Source: Cryomorphaceae bacterium
GTDB taxonomy: Bacteria > Bacteroidota > Bacteroidia > Flavobacteriales_D > Sanyastnellaceae
Direction of reading: 5' to 3'
Length of the DNA: 64,000 bases
Assembly: GCA_016124575.1 (NCBI GenBank)
Contig: WGNM01000039.1
Span: forward strand, 1-64,000
Of the stretch, positions 1-9,642 are shown in pieces (the stretch's first letter is position 1; each line of letters opens with the position of its first letter). Made by a program: the position numbers and the translations under genes. The notes under the pieces are model-generated. The model was not told where the DNA came from, searched no databases, and saw nothing but the letters and a program-made list of their open reading frames with translations.

Positions 1-3000
1 ACGCGCAGACTGGTTACCACAGTTGTCTGTAGCTGTCCATGTGTAAACTTCTGTCCAACTGTTAGGACAATCTCCTGGGATAGTCTCTACAGATGGTGTG
101 ATCTCTACGTTGTCGTCACAGTTATCAGTAGCTGTTGGTGCTACAAGGTTGATCGACGCGCTGCACTCGATAGTTGTTTCTTCATCTTGTCCTGAAAGAA
201 CTGGTGAAACTGTATCGATGATGGTAATCACTTGATCACATGATGACTCATTACCACATGCATCAACTGCAGTCCATGTACGTGTGAAAGTGTACGGACA
301 ATCACCTGTTGTTGCACCATCTACGTATAAGATAGTTGGTGTTGAACAATCGTCGGTTGCTGTCGCAGATCCTGTGTTTGATGGATCAGTTGACTCGGTG
401 CACTCGATGGTAACATCACTTGGACATGCGATAGCTGGTGCTGCGAAGTCGTTGATAGTGATGATCTGAACACATGATGATTCGTTTCCACATGCATCAA
501 CTGCAGTCCATGTACGCTCGAAGCTAGCAGGACAATCTGTTCCGGCTACTCCGTCTGCATAAGACACAGTGAATGTTGAACAGTTGTCTGTTACTACAGG
601 CTCTCCTGCAAACTCAGGATCTGATGATCCATTGTCGCAGTTTACTGTGTAAGGAGCTGGACATGTGATTACTGGTGCTTCTGTATCTGTTACAGTCAAG
701 ACTTGAGTTGCAGAAACTTCGTTTCCACAATCATCAATCGCAGACCATGTGCGAGTGATTTCATAACCACAAGCAAGTTGTTCAGTAGTGGCTGAAAGCG
801 CTACGATAACGTTATCGTCGCAGTTGTCTTGCGCATATACAATCGCTGAAGGAATAGCATCGTTGCAGTTGATTGTTGCATCAGCAGGAACTCCGTAAAG
901 TACTGGTGCTGTAACATCCACAACGTGAATAACACTCGTAACTGTGGTAGAGTTACCACAATCATCGGTAGCAGTGCAAGACTGATAGAAGTCGTACAAA
1001 CAACCTACAGGAACCATCCAAGTAGTTACGGTAACTTCAATTGTCTGGTCACAGTTATCTGTGAATGTCATTCCAACAGCTGGAAGGTCTTCTTCGCAGC
1101 TGATAGTTATTTCCTGACCAACACCATCAGCAACTGGAGCGATGGTATCGTCGATAGTAATTGTTTGAACTTCGGTTGATGTGTTTCCACAAGGATCAAT
1201 GGCAGTCCATGTACGCTCAAAAGAGTAAGGACAAGATCCAGAAACAGGACCGTCTACATATGACACAACCGGAGTTGAGCAATCGTCAGAGGCGGTTGCT
1301 GAACCAGTAACACTTGGATCAGTAGATTCAGTGCATTCAATGGTGATATCTGAAGGTACAACCAGAACCGGTGCCAAGAAATCATTGATTGATATCATCT
1401 GAACATATACCGATTGATTGTTACAATTGTCAATGGCTGTCCACACACGCTCAAAGCTAGCAGGACAATCTGTTCCAGCAATTCCGTCAGCATAAGTTAA
1501 TGACACAGCATCGTCACAGTTATCGGTTACCACAGGCATGCCAGCAAATTGAGGATCAGACGATCCATTGTCACAATTCACAACGTAATCTTCTGGTACA
1601 AATGTGAATACTGGACTAGTGGTATCAACAACAGTAATTACTTGAGAAACAGTAGTCTCATTCTGACAATCGTCAATCGCTGTCCATGATTTATGGATTT
1701 CATAACCACACTCAAGTGCTATCTCTTCGTATGTTGGGATAACTTCCAAATCATCATCGCAGTTGTCTACGAAAGTTGGCATATCCGAAGGAATCACCTC
1801 ATCGCATTCAATGGTTACTGAAGCTGGAGTGAAAGTCGCCACTGGAGCAGTTGTATCGAGAACAGTAATGGTTACAGTTGCCTCATTCGAGTTACCACAG
1901 TCATCTGTTGCACGACACCACTTCACGTATTCGAATCCACAATCCAAATCATTCACCCAGTTGTCTACTTCTAGGTACAAATCATTATCGCAGTTGTCTA
2001 GGTATGTAACAACGATTTGAGGAATTTCCTGATCACACTCGATTGTTTGATCTGGAGTTTGGAAAGTAATAACTGGAGCTACGTTATCGATTACAGTGAT
2101 CGTTTGATCGACTATAGTTGTGTTTCCACATTCGTTAGTAGCAGTCCATGTGCGAACGATTTCGTGACCACAATCAAGGTCATTCTGAACAAACGTGAAG
2201 TTCACATCAGAAAGTCCGTAGATAAAGTCAGAGAAAGTCAAAATTGCAGCAACAGGAATAGTTGCATCACAGTTGATCGTCAGATCTTGTGGCTCAGCGC
2301 CTTCAAGAACTGGGTAAGGACAAGTTGTGATACCAGCATCGAAGCTTAGATCATCGTCTTGACCGTAAACAACAGTGAATGGTACAGTAGCTCCTGTTAA
2401 TGGATTTGCATCTGAATCTAGTTCGTCATCAGATTCTTTATCCAAAGCAGTGAATACGAAGTCGGTCGGAAGAGTCGTTGGATCAAATACAATGATGTAT
2501 TCACCAGCAAGAACATCTTCGAACAAGTAGAATCCATTTTCGTCGGTAGATTGAGTTGCAACGGTTACATCGTCATCAGTTCCGAAAACACCATCTGTGC
2601 CAGCGGTAACTAGATTAACTGTTACACCCTCTACTCCATTTTCACCAGCATCTTGGATACCGTCATTGTCGTTATCGTACCATACAAAGTTTCCAATGTT
2701 TGTTGGGATAAAGATACCAGCATCAAAATCGAGGTAATCTTCATCAATTCCAAGCTCGTAACAAGCGGTAGCTCCGTTCTCATCTGCGTCAGAATCTGAA
2801 GCATCATCAGCAGAGTTTGCTGTTGTGAAGTCATATCCAGCAGGAAGACCTGAGAATACTACGTAGTATGATACTCCTGGCTCAAGGTTAGAGAACAGGT
2901 AAAGTCCGTTAGCATCGGTTTCAGTAGACTGAATAGCATCTGTTTCTCCACAGATGAACAACTCAACCGTTACACCTTCAACGCCGTTTTCACCAGCATC

Positions 3001-6000
3001 TTGGAAACCGTCTTGGTCAATATCTTCCCAAACATAATTCCCTATTGAACCTGTTGGGTTGTTGATACCCGCATCGAGTGTATCGTTAAATTCACCTGGA
3101 GCTAATTCAACACATGCAGTTTCACCGTTCAGACCAGCGTCAGAATCGGTTGCATCGTTACCATTGTTTTGTGGTGAGAACACGTAGTCGGCAGGTAGAC
3201 CTGAGAATACTACGTAGTATGATACTCCTGGCTCAAGGTTAGAGAACAGGTAAAGTCCGTTAGAATCGGTTTCGGTAGACTGAATAGCATCTGTTTCTCC
3301 ACAGATGAACAACTCAACCGTTACACCTTCAACACCGTTTTCATCAGCATCTTGGATACCATCGCGATCAGTATCGAACCAAACGTAGTTACCTAGAGAG
3401 GCAACCGGCTGGTTGATACCCGCATCGAGTGTATCGTTAAACTCACCTGGTGCTAGTTCAACACATGCAGTTTCACCGTTCAGACCAGCGTCAGAATCGG
3501 TTGCATCGTTGCCATTGTTTTGTGGTGAGAACACGTAGTCGGCAGGAAGACCTGAGAATACTACGTAGTATGATACTCCTGGCTCAAGATTAGAGAACAG
3601 GTAAAGTCCGTTAGCATCGGTTTCGGTAGACTGAATAGCATCTGTTTCTCCACAGATGAACAACTCAACCGTTACACCTTCAACACCGTTTTCACCAGCA
3701 TCTTGGATACCATCGCGATCAGCATCGAACCATACGTAGTTGCCTAAAGAGGCACATTCAACAGCAGTGAGGGTGATTGGTCCAAGATCAACTGGACATT
3801 CATCATTACCCCATCTTACGAATAAGTTGTAAGTACCTGCCGAAAGGTTATTGAAAGAAGCTGAACCAGAGTTATCAGCAACGTTCAAAGGATATGTTAC
3901 ACCACCGTCAAGAGAGAACTCTATGCTTGAGCGGTTAGGATTATCGTTAAAAGAGAAAGTGATTGTCCCGTCATTTTCTAGACAAACAGGGTTTGTAGAA
4001 GAAACAGACACCTCAGGAAGTTCATGAATAGTAATCGTTACTTCATCTTGAGCAACACAACCTGCACAATCTGTTACAATCACAGAGTAAGTACCTGATT
4101 CGTCAACAACGATTGACTCAGTTGTTTCGCCTGTTGACCACACATAGGTTGTTTCAAGAGAAGGGATATCACAAGGAGTTAGGTTCGAGAACCATTCAGT
4201 GCAACCACCGAAGGTACCAGCAGTCCACGCACCCAAACCGAACTGGTTTGAGTTGAAGCCAGCACCATTTGCAAGGATATAGTGTTTTTCTGAAACTTTT
4301 TCTTCCACAGTAAACTCAGCACCATTGATGGTAATTGTGCCTAAAAAAGAAGTGTAAAATGATTCAGGGCCATTGATGTTATTCAAATAGCACGATGAAT
4401 TCCATGTAGTTCCGTTATTTGCTTTGTCATAGAGTACGACATCGACGATGCCTACTTGGCCGTTACGAGTAATAGAACCTGTAATACGAGCTGTATTGTC
4501 GGCAAACTCTGTCAATTTCAGATCGTTACCAGCCTGCCAAATTGAATGAGATCCAGCGCAACCGGCAGCTCTTTGGAAAATCACACCCGTTCCTGGTGTT
4601 GCGAAGCAGCTAGCTGGAGCAATCGCATTACCCATTGTGTAGCAAGCGATGATTTCATCACAAACGGTTTCACCTGCTGCATTTGCAGTAAGCGTAATTG
4701 ATTCGCCTTCACAAACAGAAAGGCCTGGTTCAGCATCGATTGAAACAGACAAGTCACAATCAGGGTTACAGTAATCTGGAGCCACGTTCCAAACTTGGTC
4801 TTCACAATCGATTACTGTGTATTGTTCGTCGAAAGCAGCTGTATTCCAGTTGTCGGCAACGATACGCCACATTGCACCTACGTGAGTAGTAACAATGATA
4901 TGCTCACCTGGGCCCAATTCGATAACGAACTGATCACCACTTGGAAGCCATTCGTAAACATCAACGATACAATTACCGAGGTTTTTGATTTCTAGTTCAG
5001 TTGGATCAACAGTTAAGTTTACCTCATCTGTTGCAGAGCAACCAGAGCAATCGGTAACAGTTACGGTGTAAGTTCCAGATGCATTTGCAACAACTGTAGC
5101 GCTGTTTGCAACACCTACGATACCCGGACCGCTCCATGTATAAGTAACATCATTTACAGGTGTGCCTTGCGTTGTATATTCAACATAGTCAACACGGAAA
5201 GCGCATGAGCCATTGTCTTGAACACGAATATAACGAGCAGGAGCTGCAAGAGTGTAGCAAAATTCTTGGTATGAGTTATTCGAGAACGTTTGAGCAGAAA
5301 CCACAGTAACGAAATCGCTATTTGGGTTTGTCGAAGCCTTAATTTTCGCGCTAGAATTGGTTGTTGTAGAACCATTGCAGTGTTCCAACTTCATGTTAGC
5401 ACAGATTTGAGTACCGGCTGGCACTACAACACCTAGGTCAAGCGTCACGAAAGAAGCACCTTGACCAGAGAGTGTCCACAATTTTGTTCCAGCGTTATCG
5501 CCACAAACGGCAGAAGCGCTTGGGTTTTCTAACCAACCACCGGTTACACCGAGCGTGTGGTTACAATCGCTATTAGATTCAGTAGAGCAATCAGCGGCAC
5601 CAGCGACAGTTGCAGTAAAAGATGCCTCAGCGACACCACAAGCAACTTGATCGTCACCAGCATTTACAGACAGCGTGCTATTTACACAAGGGTCACAAGA
5701 AGTTGTATTGAACGCCAACTCAATGTTAGCAACACATACATCCTGAAGAATACCATTATCGTTACCGAATTGATAGAAGTTAGAATCGAAAGTATTCAGA
5801 CCACCGTAGTTGTAGTTGAAAGTGGCTGGATCAACATTGAAGGTTACTGTTTTCGAACCTTCTGGCTCACAAACATTGCAGATGTAAGGTAACTCAGTTG
5901 GATCGTAGTAACCGATCACTTGACCATTTATTTCGATTGGGTAGGCTGTCGCAATTTGTTGAACACTGTTCCAGCTTTGAGAAAGGCTGTAATCAGCCGC

Positions 6001-8109
6001 AGCCACATTGAACGTGATCGTGATAGACGAAACACATTCGTTCGGGTTACAAACAGGGTCTTGGAATTGGATTACGTCACCAGCGTTGCCGCCGTATGCA
6101 GCAAGAATGGTTGAAGTAAAGCCATCGCTACAGATGTAGCAGTTATAATTATTATCCCACTGATCAAGCACTACGAAATCGCAGTTACCACAATCTTGGT
6201 TTTCAGCAATATTGAAAGGTCCAGCTTGTGTTTGAGAGCAACCTGTAGCGTCTGTGAAAACTAAATTCGTGTAGGCGCCTGGTTCGAGTCCAGATATTGA
6301 GATAGGATCAGCCGTATTGAAAGGTCCAGCGCTAAACGTATTTCCGTTAAACGTGTATGTCAGCGTATAAGGCAGTGCAGTGTTCGAGCCCAAAGCAGGA
6401 CAAACGATCAAAGAACCATCATTGGCATTACAAGCAGTTTCGTTGGTTGTAGTTGTGAGAGTGAAGTCACAAGTTGGCGGACAAGTAATTGTTCCATTCA
6501 AATCACCATGACCAGAGTTAGTTCCCACGTGGTCGAACCACATTGAAATACCATTTGCGTTTGCGTTCAGGGCATTCGCACCGTCACCGATTTGAAGACC
6601 GAAGTTGTTATCCATTTCATGGATGTATAGCAATTGACCAGCGTGACCACCTAGACCTTGAAGGTAGGAAACGCGCACTTCGTCGTGCATGTAGAACGTC
6701 CAAGTTGATTCATCACCAAGTTGAGGTTCTTTTGCTTGTTTACCAGCAGCTAACCATTCCGCATAGTTTGATTCGTTATTGAACCAAATAGACACTTTGA
6801 ACTTGTTGTTTGTGTTCGCAGCGCTTTCGATTGTACCATAGATATGGGCGGAACCGTCTGCGTATTTAGCAAAAGAAAGTCCCGCACCACTGTTACGGTA
6901 GTCCGTAGCGAAGTTCGGGATCCAAAATACTCTACCATTGGTTGCCTGATATCCATCCAACGTACAGATCGTTTCTGGGTCACCATTTGTGATGATATCA
7001 ATGTACTGATCTTCACATTGATTGTCCCACCATGTATTGCAGCAATAAGAATCAGCTGCAATAACTTGCTGGAATATTGGATCATTTTCTTGGTAAGGAG
7101 AAGAGCCGTTTGAGATTGACACGCAAGTAGCATCTACGATACTGAAGTTGATTGCTTCAACATCACATTGCTGACCTGCGGCATTGTCTTGTAAGAATGA
7201 AGTTGCCGTGATGTTAAAAGAACCAATTCCACCATTCCAGTTAGTGCCTGAATCGGCACCGCTTGGGAAGGTGTACGGCAATGCGTTTTCAACAATTTGA
7301 TTGCCATTTAGGTTAAAGCGAACACTTTCAGCATTCCCGCTTAGTTCGGCTACCAAATAGTAATTTGCAGGAAGCGACCCCAAGTCGATTTCCATACCAT
7401 TGTAGAGAGCAGGAAGACCTGCTGCACGAGCATCGGTGGCCTGGTCATAAATATAAATACCGGTGATTGAACCGGTACAAGTAGCAGGATCGACGTAAAC
7501 ATCATTTCCTTCGTATATTGTTGAGCAACCTACCTTCCGAACACAGATACGGAAGTTACCTGCAGATGACGGACACCAAGACAGCGACTGCGTTGTCGAG
7601 AAACCTGTGAGCCCAACAATGCTGCCATTGATATTCTGAGCCCACATCCATTCTACCGAACCACCGCAAACTGCAGTAGGGGCGCCACTCAATTGAGCGC
7701 AGCCATTGACAGCAGAAATTGACGGAAGATTCACTTCACAACAGCTCGGGTTAACGTAGACATCTGAGCTTTCGTAGATGGTTGAACAACCGATTACACG
7801 TGCACAGATTCTGAAGTTTCCTGCTGCGCTCGGACACCATGCAGTCAGTTGGCTGGTTGAGAAACCAGTTAAACCAACAATGCTTCCATTGACGTTTTGA
7901 GCCCACATCCATTCAACTTGATCGCCACATTGTCCGACTGGAATTGATCCGAGCGTCGCACAACCGTTTTGAGCAGTCATGGAAGGGAAGTTAACATTGC
8001 AGCATGTTGCATCTGCGTTGTTCCAAGAAAATAAGAAAAGGAACAAAGGTAAAATGAGCGCCATCCAAGGTCGGGAAAGGCCATTCAAGGTTTTGTAGAC
8101 ATTCGTCAT
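1..8109 (-). CDS. Giant secreted multidomain adhesin (3' end outside the window)
   Basis: One open frame of 2703 codons runs from an ATG at 8109 to the left edge without a stop; the frame was checked at several points. A signal peptide (residues 1-30) is followed by two tandem cysteine-containing repeats of 87 residues. Then come a T9SS-cargo beta domain (about 210-330), a CC-x3-WD-x2-C motif (about 353), a discoidin-like domain (about 850-980), a VHL-beta-like stretch (about 1035-1105) and Ig-like/PKD-like modules. Four SdrD-B-type domains (about 1447-1926) precede ten HYR-like units ending in motifs such as WTAVDACGN (1927 to the edge). Very long cysteine-rich cargo of this kind in Bacteroidota is usually T9SS-exported and used for adhesion or gliding, as with SprB. 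The sorting signal would be beyond the window, so export by T9SS is inferred. Confidence 0.85.
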   Translation of the reverse strand, partial: MTNVYKTLNGLSRPWMALILPLFLFLFSWNNADATCCNVNFPSMTAQNGCATLGSIPVGQCGDQVEWMWAQNVNGSIVGLTGFSTSQLTAWCPSAAGNFRICARVIGCSTIYESSDVYVNPSCCEVNLPSISAVNGCAQLSGAPTAVCGGSVEWMWAQNINGSIVGLTGFSTTQSLSWCPSSAGNFRICVRKVGCSTIYEGNDVYVDPATCTGSITGIYIYDQATDARAAGLPALYNGMEIDLGSLPANYYLVAELSGNAESVRFNLNGNQIVENALPYTFPSGADSGTNWNGGIGSFNITATSFLQDNAAGQQCDVEAINFSIVDATCVSISNGSSPYQENDPIFQQVIAADSYCCNTWWDNQCEDQYIDIITNGDPETICTLDGYQATNGRVFWIPNFATDYRNSGAGLSFAKYADGSAHIYGTIESAANTNNKFKVSIWFNNESNYAEWLAAGKQAKEPQLGDESTWTFYMHDEVRVSYLQGLGGHAGQLLYIHEMDNNFGLQIGDGANALNANANGISMWFDHVGTNSGHGDLNGTITCPPTCDFTLTTTTNETACNANDGSLIVCPALGSNTALPYTLTYTFNGNTFSAGPFNTADPISISGLEPGAYTNLVFTDATGCSQTQAGPFNIAENQDCGNCDFVVLDQWDNNYNCYICSDGFTSTILAAYGGNAGDVIQFQDPVCNPNECVSSITITFNVAAADYSLSQSWNSVQQIATAYPIEINGQVIGYYDPTELPYICNVCEPEGSKTVTFNVDPATFNYNYGGLNTFDSNFYQFGNDNGILQDVCVANIELAFNTTSCDPCVNSTLSVNAGDDQVACGVAEASFTATVAGAADCSTESNSDCNHTLGVTGGWLENPSASAVCGDNAGTKLWTLSGQGASFVTLDLGVVVPAGTQICANMKLEHCNGSTTTNSSAKIKASTNPNSDFVTVVSAQTFSNNSYQEFCYTLAAPARYIRVQDNGSCAFRVDYVEYTTQGTPVNDVTYTWSGPGIVGVANSATVVANASGTYTVTVTDCSGCSATDEVNLTVDPTELEIKNLGNCIVDVYEWLPSGDQFVIELGPGEHIIVTTHVGAMWRIVADNWNTAAFDEQYTVIDCEDQVWNVAPDYCNPDCDLSVSIDAEPGLSVCEGESITLTANAAGETVCDEIIACYTMGNAIAPASCFATPGTGVIFQRAAGCAGSHSIWQAGNDLKLTEFADNTARITGSITRNGQVGIVDVVLYDKANNGTTWNSSCYLNNINGPESFYTSFLGTITINGAEFTVEEKVSEKHYILANGAGFNSNQFGLGAWTAGTFGGCTEWFSNLTPCDIPSLETTYVWSTGETTESIVVDESGTYSVIVTDCAGCVAQDEVTITIHELPEVSVSSTNPVCLENDGTITFSFNDNPNRSSIEFSLDGGVTYPLNVADNSGSASFNNLSAGTYNLFVRWGNDECPVDLGPITLTAVECASLGNYVWFDADRDGIQDAGENGVEGVTVELFICGETDAIQSTETDANGLYLFSNLEPGVSYYVVFSGLPADYVFSPQNNGNDATDSDAGLNGETACVELAPGEFNDTLDAGINQPVASLGNYVWFDTDRDGIQDADENGVEGVTVELFICGETDAIQSTETDSNGLYLFSNLEPGVSYYVVFSGLPADYVFSPQNNGNDATDSDAGLNGETACVELAPGEFNDTLDAGINNPTGSIGNYVWEDIDQDGFQDAGENGVEGVTVELFICGETDAIQSTETDANGLYLFSNLEPGVSYYVVFSGLPAGYDFTTANSADDASDSDADENGATACYELGIDEDYLDFDAGIFIPTNIGNFVWYDNDNDGIQDAGENGVEGVTVNLVTAGTDGVFGTDDDVTVATQSTDENGFYLFEDVLAGEYIIVFDPTTLPTDFVFTALDKESDDELDSDANPLTGATVPFTVVYGQDDDLSFDAGITTCPYPVLEGAEPQDLTINCDATIPVAAILTFSDFIYGLSDVNFTFVQNDLDCGHEIVRTWTATNECGNTTIVDQTITVIDNVAPVITFQTPDQTIECDQEIPQIVVTYLDNCDNDLYLEVDNWVNDLDCGFEYVKWCRATDDCGNSNEATVTITVLDTTAPVATFTPASVTIECDEVIPSDMPTFVDNCDDDLEVIPTYEEIALECGYEIHKSWTAIDDCQNETTVSQVITVVDTTSPVFTFVPEDYVVNCDNGSSDPQFAGMPVVTDNCDDAVSLTYADGIAGTDCPASFERVWTAIDNCNNQSVYVQMISINDFLAPVLVVPSDITIECTESTDPSVTGSATASDDCSTPVVSYVDGPVSGSCPYSFERTWTAIDPCGNTSTEVQTITIDDTIAPVADGVGQEITISCEEDLPAVGMTFTDNCDQTIEVTVTTWMVPVGCLYDFYQSCTATDDCGNSTTVTSVIHVVDVTAPVLYGVPADATINCNDAIPSAIVYAQDNCDDNVIVALSATTEQLACGYEITRTWSAIDDCGNEVSATQVLTVTDTEAPVITCPAPYTVNCDNGSSDPEFAGEPVVTDNCSTFTVSYADGVAGTDCPASFERTWTAVDACGNESSCVQIITINDFAAPAIACPSDVTIECTESTDPSNTGSATATDDCSTPTILYVDGATTGDCPYTFTRTWTAVDACGNESSCDQVITIIDTVSPVLSGQDEETTIECSASINLVAPTATDNCDDNVEITPSVETIPGDCPNSWTEVYTWTATDNCGNQSAR
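2716..3768 (-). repeat. Three tandem 351-bp SdrD-B-type repeats
   Basis: The same sequence block (for example the coding for PGVSYYVVFSGLP) recurs exactly 351 bases apart, at about 2851, 3202 and 3553. The two right-hand units are almost identical at nucleotide level and the left one is more diverged. A fourth, weaker unit occupies about 2330-2715. Each unit has the pattern of SdrD-B/Cna-B-like domains: GNYVWFD, DRDGIQDAGE, GVTVELF and DANGLYLF. Near-identity suggests recent duplication or gene conversion, so copy number may vary between strains. Confidence 0.85.
7483..8004 (-). repeat. Two tandem 261-bp coding repeats, N-terminal part of the adhesin
   Basis: Two consecutive 87-residue units each begin with Cys-Cys, contain the segment VEWMWAQN followed by GSIVGLTGFST, and end with GCSTIYE followed by DVYV. 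The strong similarity of the two units points to duplication of a small disulfide-stabilised module directly after the signal peptide. Confidence 0.8.
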
Positions 8110-8169
8110 AGTAGTAGTATTGCTATACAACTTGGTTAGGTATTGTGCAAAAAAACACAATTAGTCGTG

Positions 8170-8199
8170 CAAATTTAACAAATCATCTACATATTACAA
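8170..8199 (-). promoter_or_regulatory. Bacteroidota-type promoter of the adhesin gene
   Basis: On the minus strand TTG (8199-8197) is followed after 19 bases by TAAATTTG (8177-8170). This matches the Bacteroidota primary sigma consensus TTG-N17..23-TAnnTTTG exactly. It lies about 60 bases before the adhesin ATG. Confidence 0.55.
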
Positions 8200-8254
8200 C
8201 CATTCGTCTATATTTTTTTTATATTAATTTTAAAAGAACAGACATCTGATCAAT

Positions 8255-8281
8255 CTAAATCCCCTATTCATCGGGATTTAG
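8255..8281 (-). terminator. Hairpin downstream of rpe
   Basis: A perfect 9-bp stem CTAAATCCC / GGGATTTAG encloses a 9-base loop 16 bases after the rpe stop. No U-run follows immediately, but the region becomes T-rich further on, so termination by this hairpin is plausible rather than certain. Confidence 0.5.
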
Positions 8282-8297
8282 CCGCAATTCAGCGAAA

Positions 8298-8945
8298 TTA
8301 CTTTTTTAGTTCGTCGATCATATTCAACGGGTTATCAGCAGAAAAAACAGCATTACCGGCCACAAGCACATTTGCTCCATGGTCGACAAGTTTTTTAATG
8401 TTGGAAATACCCACTCCCCCATCAACCTCGATCAGACAGTTTGCATTTTTAGATCTTATTAAGTCTTTAATTTCAGAAAGTTTCGAATATGTATTTTCAA
8501 TAAATTTTTGTCCGCCAAAACCCGGATTGACACTCATAATGAGCACAAGATCTAGGTCAGCGACAACATCATTTAATAAATGGACAGGAGTATGAGGATT
8601 TAGTGCCACACCAGCTTTGCACCCGAGCTGTTTAATTGCTTGAATTGTTCTATGCAAGTGAGTGCATGCCTCATAATGAACAGTAATGACGGCAGCTCCT
8701 AAATCGGCAAACGTTTTCAGATAACGATCAGGATCAACGATCATTAGATGCACATCAAGAGGTTTTTTCGCATGTCTGTTGATAGCTTCGACTACAGGCA
8801 TTCCGAAGGAAATATTTGGAACAAATACACCATCCATGACATCGATATGAAACCAATCCGCATTGCTATTGTTGATCATTTCGATATCACGTTGCAGGTT
8901 AGCGAAATCGGAAGCGAGGATAGAAGGAGCAATTAAATGAGACAT
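8298..8945 (-). CDS. rpe: Ribulose-phosphate 3-epimerase
   Basis: This 215-residue cytoplasmic protein interconverts D-ribulose 5-phosphate and D-xylulose 5-phosphate in the pentose phosphate pathway. It has the full family length and the expected TIM-barrel motifs: APSILASDF at the N-terminus, HIDVMDGVFVPNISFG with metal-binding His and catalytic Asp, HLMI, the phosphate loop segment NPGFGGQKF, and EVDGGV with the second catalytic Asp. It is divergent from coaE, separated by 88 bases. Confidence 0.96.
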   Translation of the reverse strand: MSHLIAPSILASDFANLQRDIEMINNSNADWFHIDVMDGVFVPNISFGMPVVEAINRHAKKPLDVHLMIVDPDRYLKTFADLGAAVITVHYEACTHLHRTIQAIKQLGCKAGVALNPHTPVHLLNDVVADLDLVLIMSVNPGFGGQKFIENTYSKLSEIKDLIRSKNANCLIEVDGGVGISNIKKLVDHGANVLVAGNAVFSADNPLNMIDELKK

Positions 8946-9013
8946 GAAAGAGGTGTTAATATTTTTGCAAAGAACGGCAGATTAAACGAAAGCCGAAAAG
9001 TATTTTTCAGAGA

Positions 9014-9027
9014 AAAGGTGCACCTTT
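9014..9027. promoter_or_regulatory. Perfect 14-bp palindrome between rpe and coaE
   Basis: AAAGGTGCACCTTT is a perfect inverted repeat in the 88-base divergent intergenic region, just before the coaE GTG start. Its right half forms CACCTTTG, close to the TAnnTTTG -7 element. It could therefore be an operator or part of a coaE promoter; no convincing -33 element is visible. Confidence 0.35.
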
Positions 9028-9033
9028 GAATAA

Positions 9034-9642
9034 GTGAAACGACCCTTTATAATCGGATTGACCGGAGGTATCGGCAGCGGAAAATCTACCGTTGCAAAGA
9101 TATTGGTGTCTATAGGTTTTTGTTGGTACCAAGCAGATCAAGTAGCAAAAGAGCTTTATGAAACCGACATCGCTTTAAGACGAGCGTTGGAAGATACTTT
9201 TGGCGAACAGGTTTATAGCGACAACAAGTTGGATAGAGGATTTTTAGCCAAAATTGTTTTTGAAGACACGAATGCATTAAACAAACTAAATCAGCTAGTA
9301 CATCCCGCGGTTAAGCGGCATTTTGAAAAATTTGCACAAGAACATTCACAGTGTATTATAGTAAGAGAAGCCGCTATATTGTTTGAGAGTGGCAGCGACA
9401 AAGACTGTGATTTAATTGTCACCGTTGCTTGTCCGGAAGACACACGCATCGCACGTGTTCAAAAGCGAGATCGACTTTCGGTAGACGAGATTACGAAGCG
9501 AATAAAAAGTCAGATGACAGATCCACAAAGGGCTGAAAAATCGGATGAGGAGATAATTAACGACGGACAAGTCTTATTGATACCGCAGGTAGTGGAACTA
9601 TTGGAGCGGCATGGGGTTATTTGGTCAAAGCAAATTCATTGA
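9034..9642 (+). CDS. coaE: Dephospho-CoA kinase (GTG start)
   Basis: This 202-residue protein carries out the last step of coenzyme A synthesis, ATP-dependent phosphorylation of the 3'-hydroxyl of dephospho-CoA. The N-terminus GLTGGIGSGKSTVA is the P-loop, FCWYQADQVAKELY holds the conserved Asp of the CoA-binding region, and HPAVKRHF and REAAILFESG are typical family motifs. The start is GTG: a stop codon lies directly upstream and the P-loop begins about ten residues in. The last 26 bases overlap the convergent gene's 3' end. Confidence 0.94.
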   Translation: MKRPFIIGLTGGIGSGKSTVAKILVSIGFCWYQADQVAKELYETDIALRRALEDTFGEQVYSDNKLDRGFLAKIVFEDTNALNKLNQLVHPAVKRHFEKFAQEHSQCIIVREAAILFESGSDKDCDLIVTVACPEDTRIARVQKRDRLSVDEITKRIKSQMTDPQRAEKSDEEIINDGQVLLIPQVVELLERHGVIWSKQIH

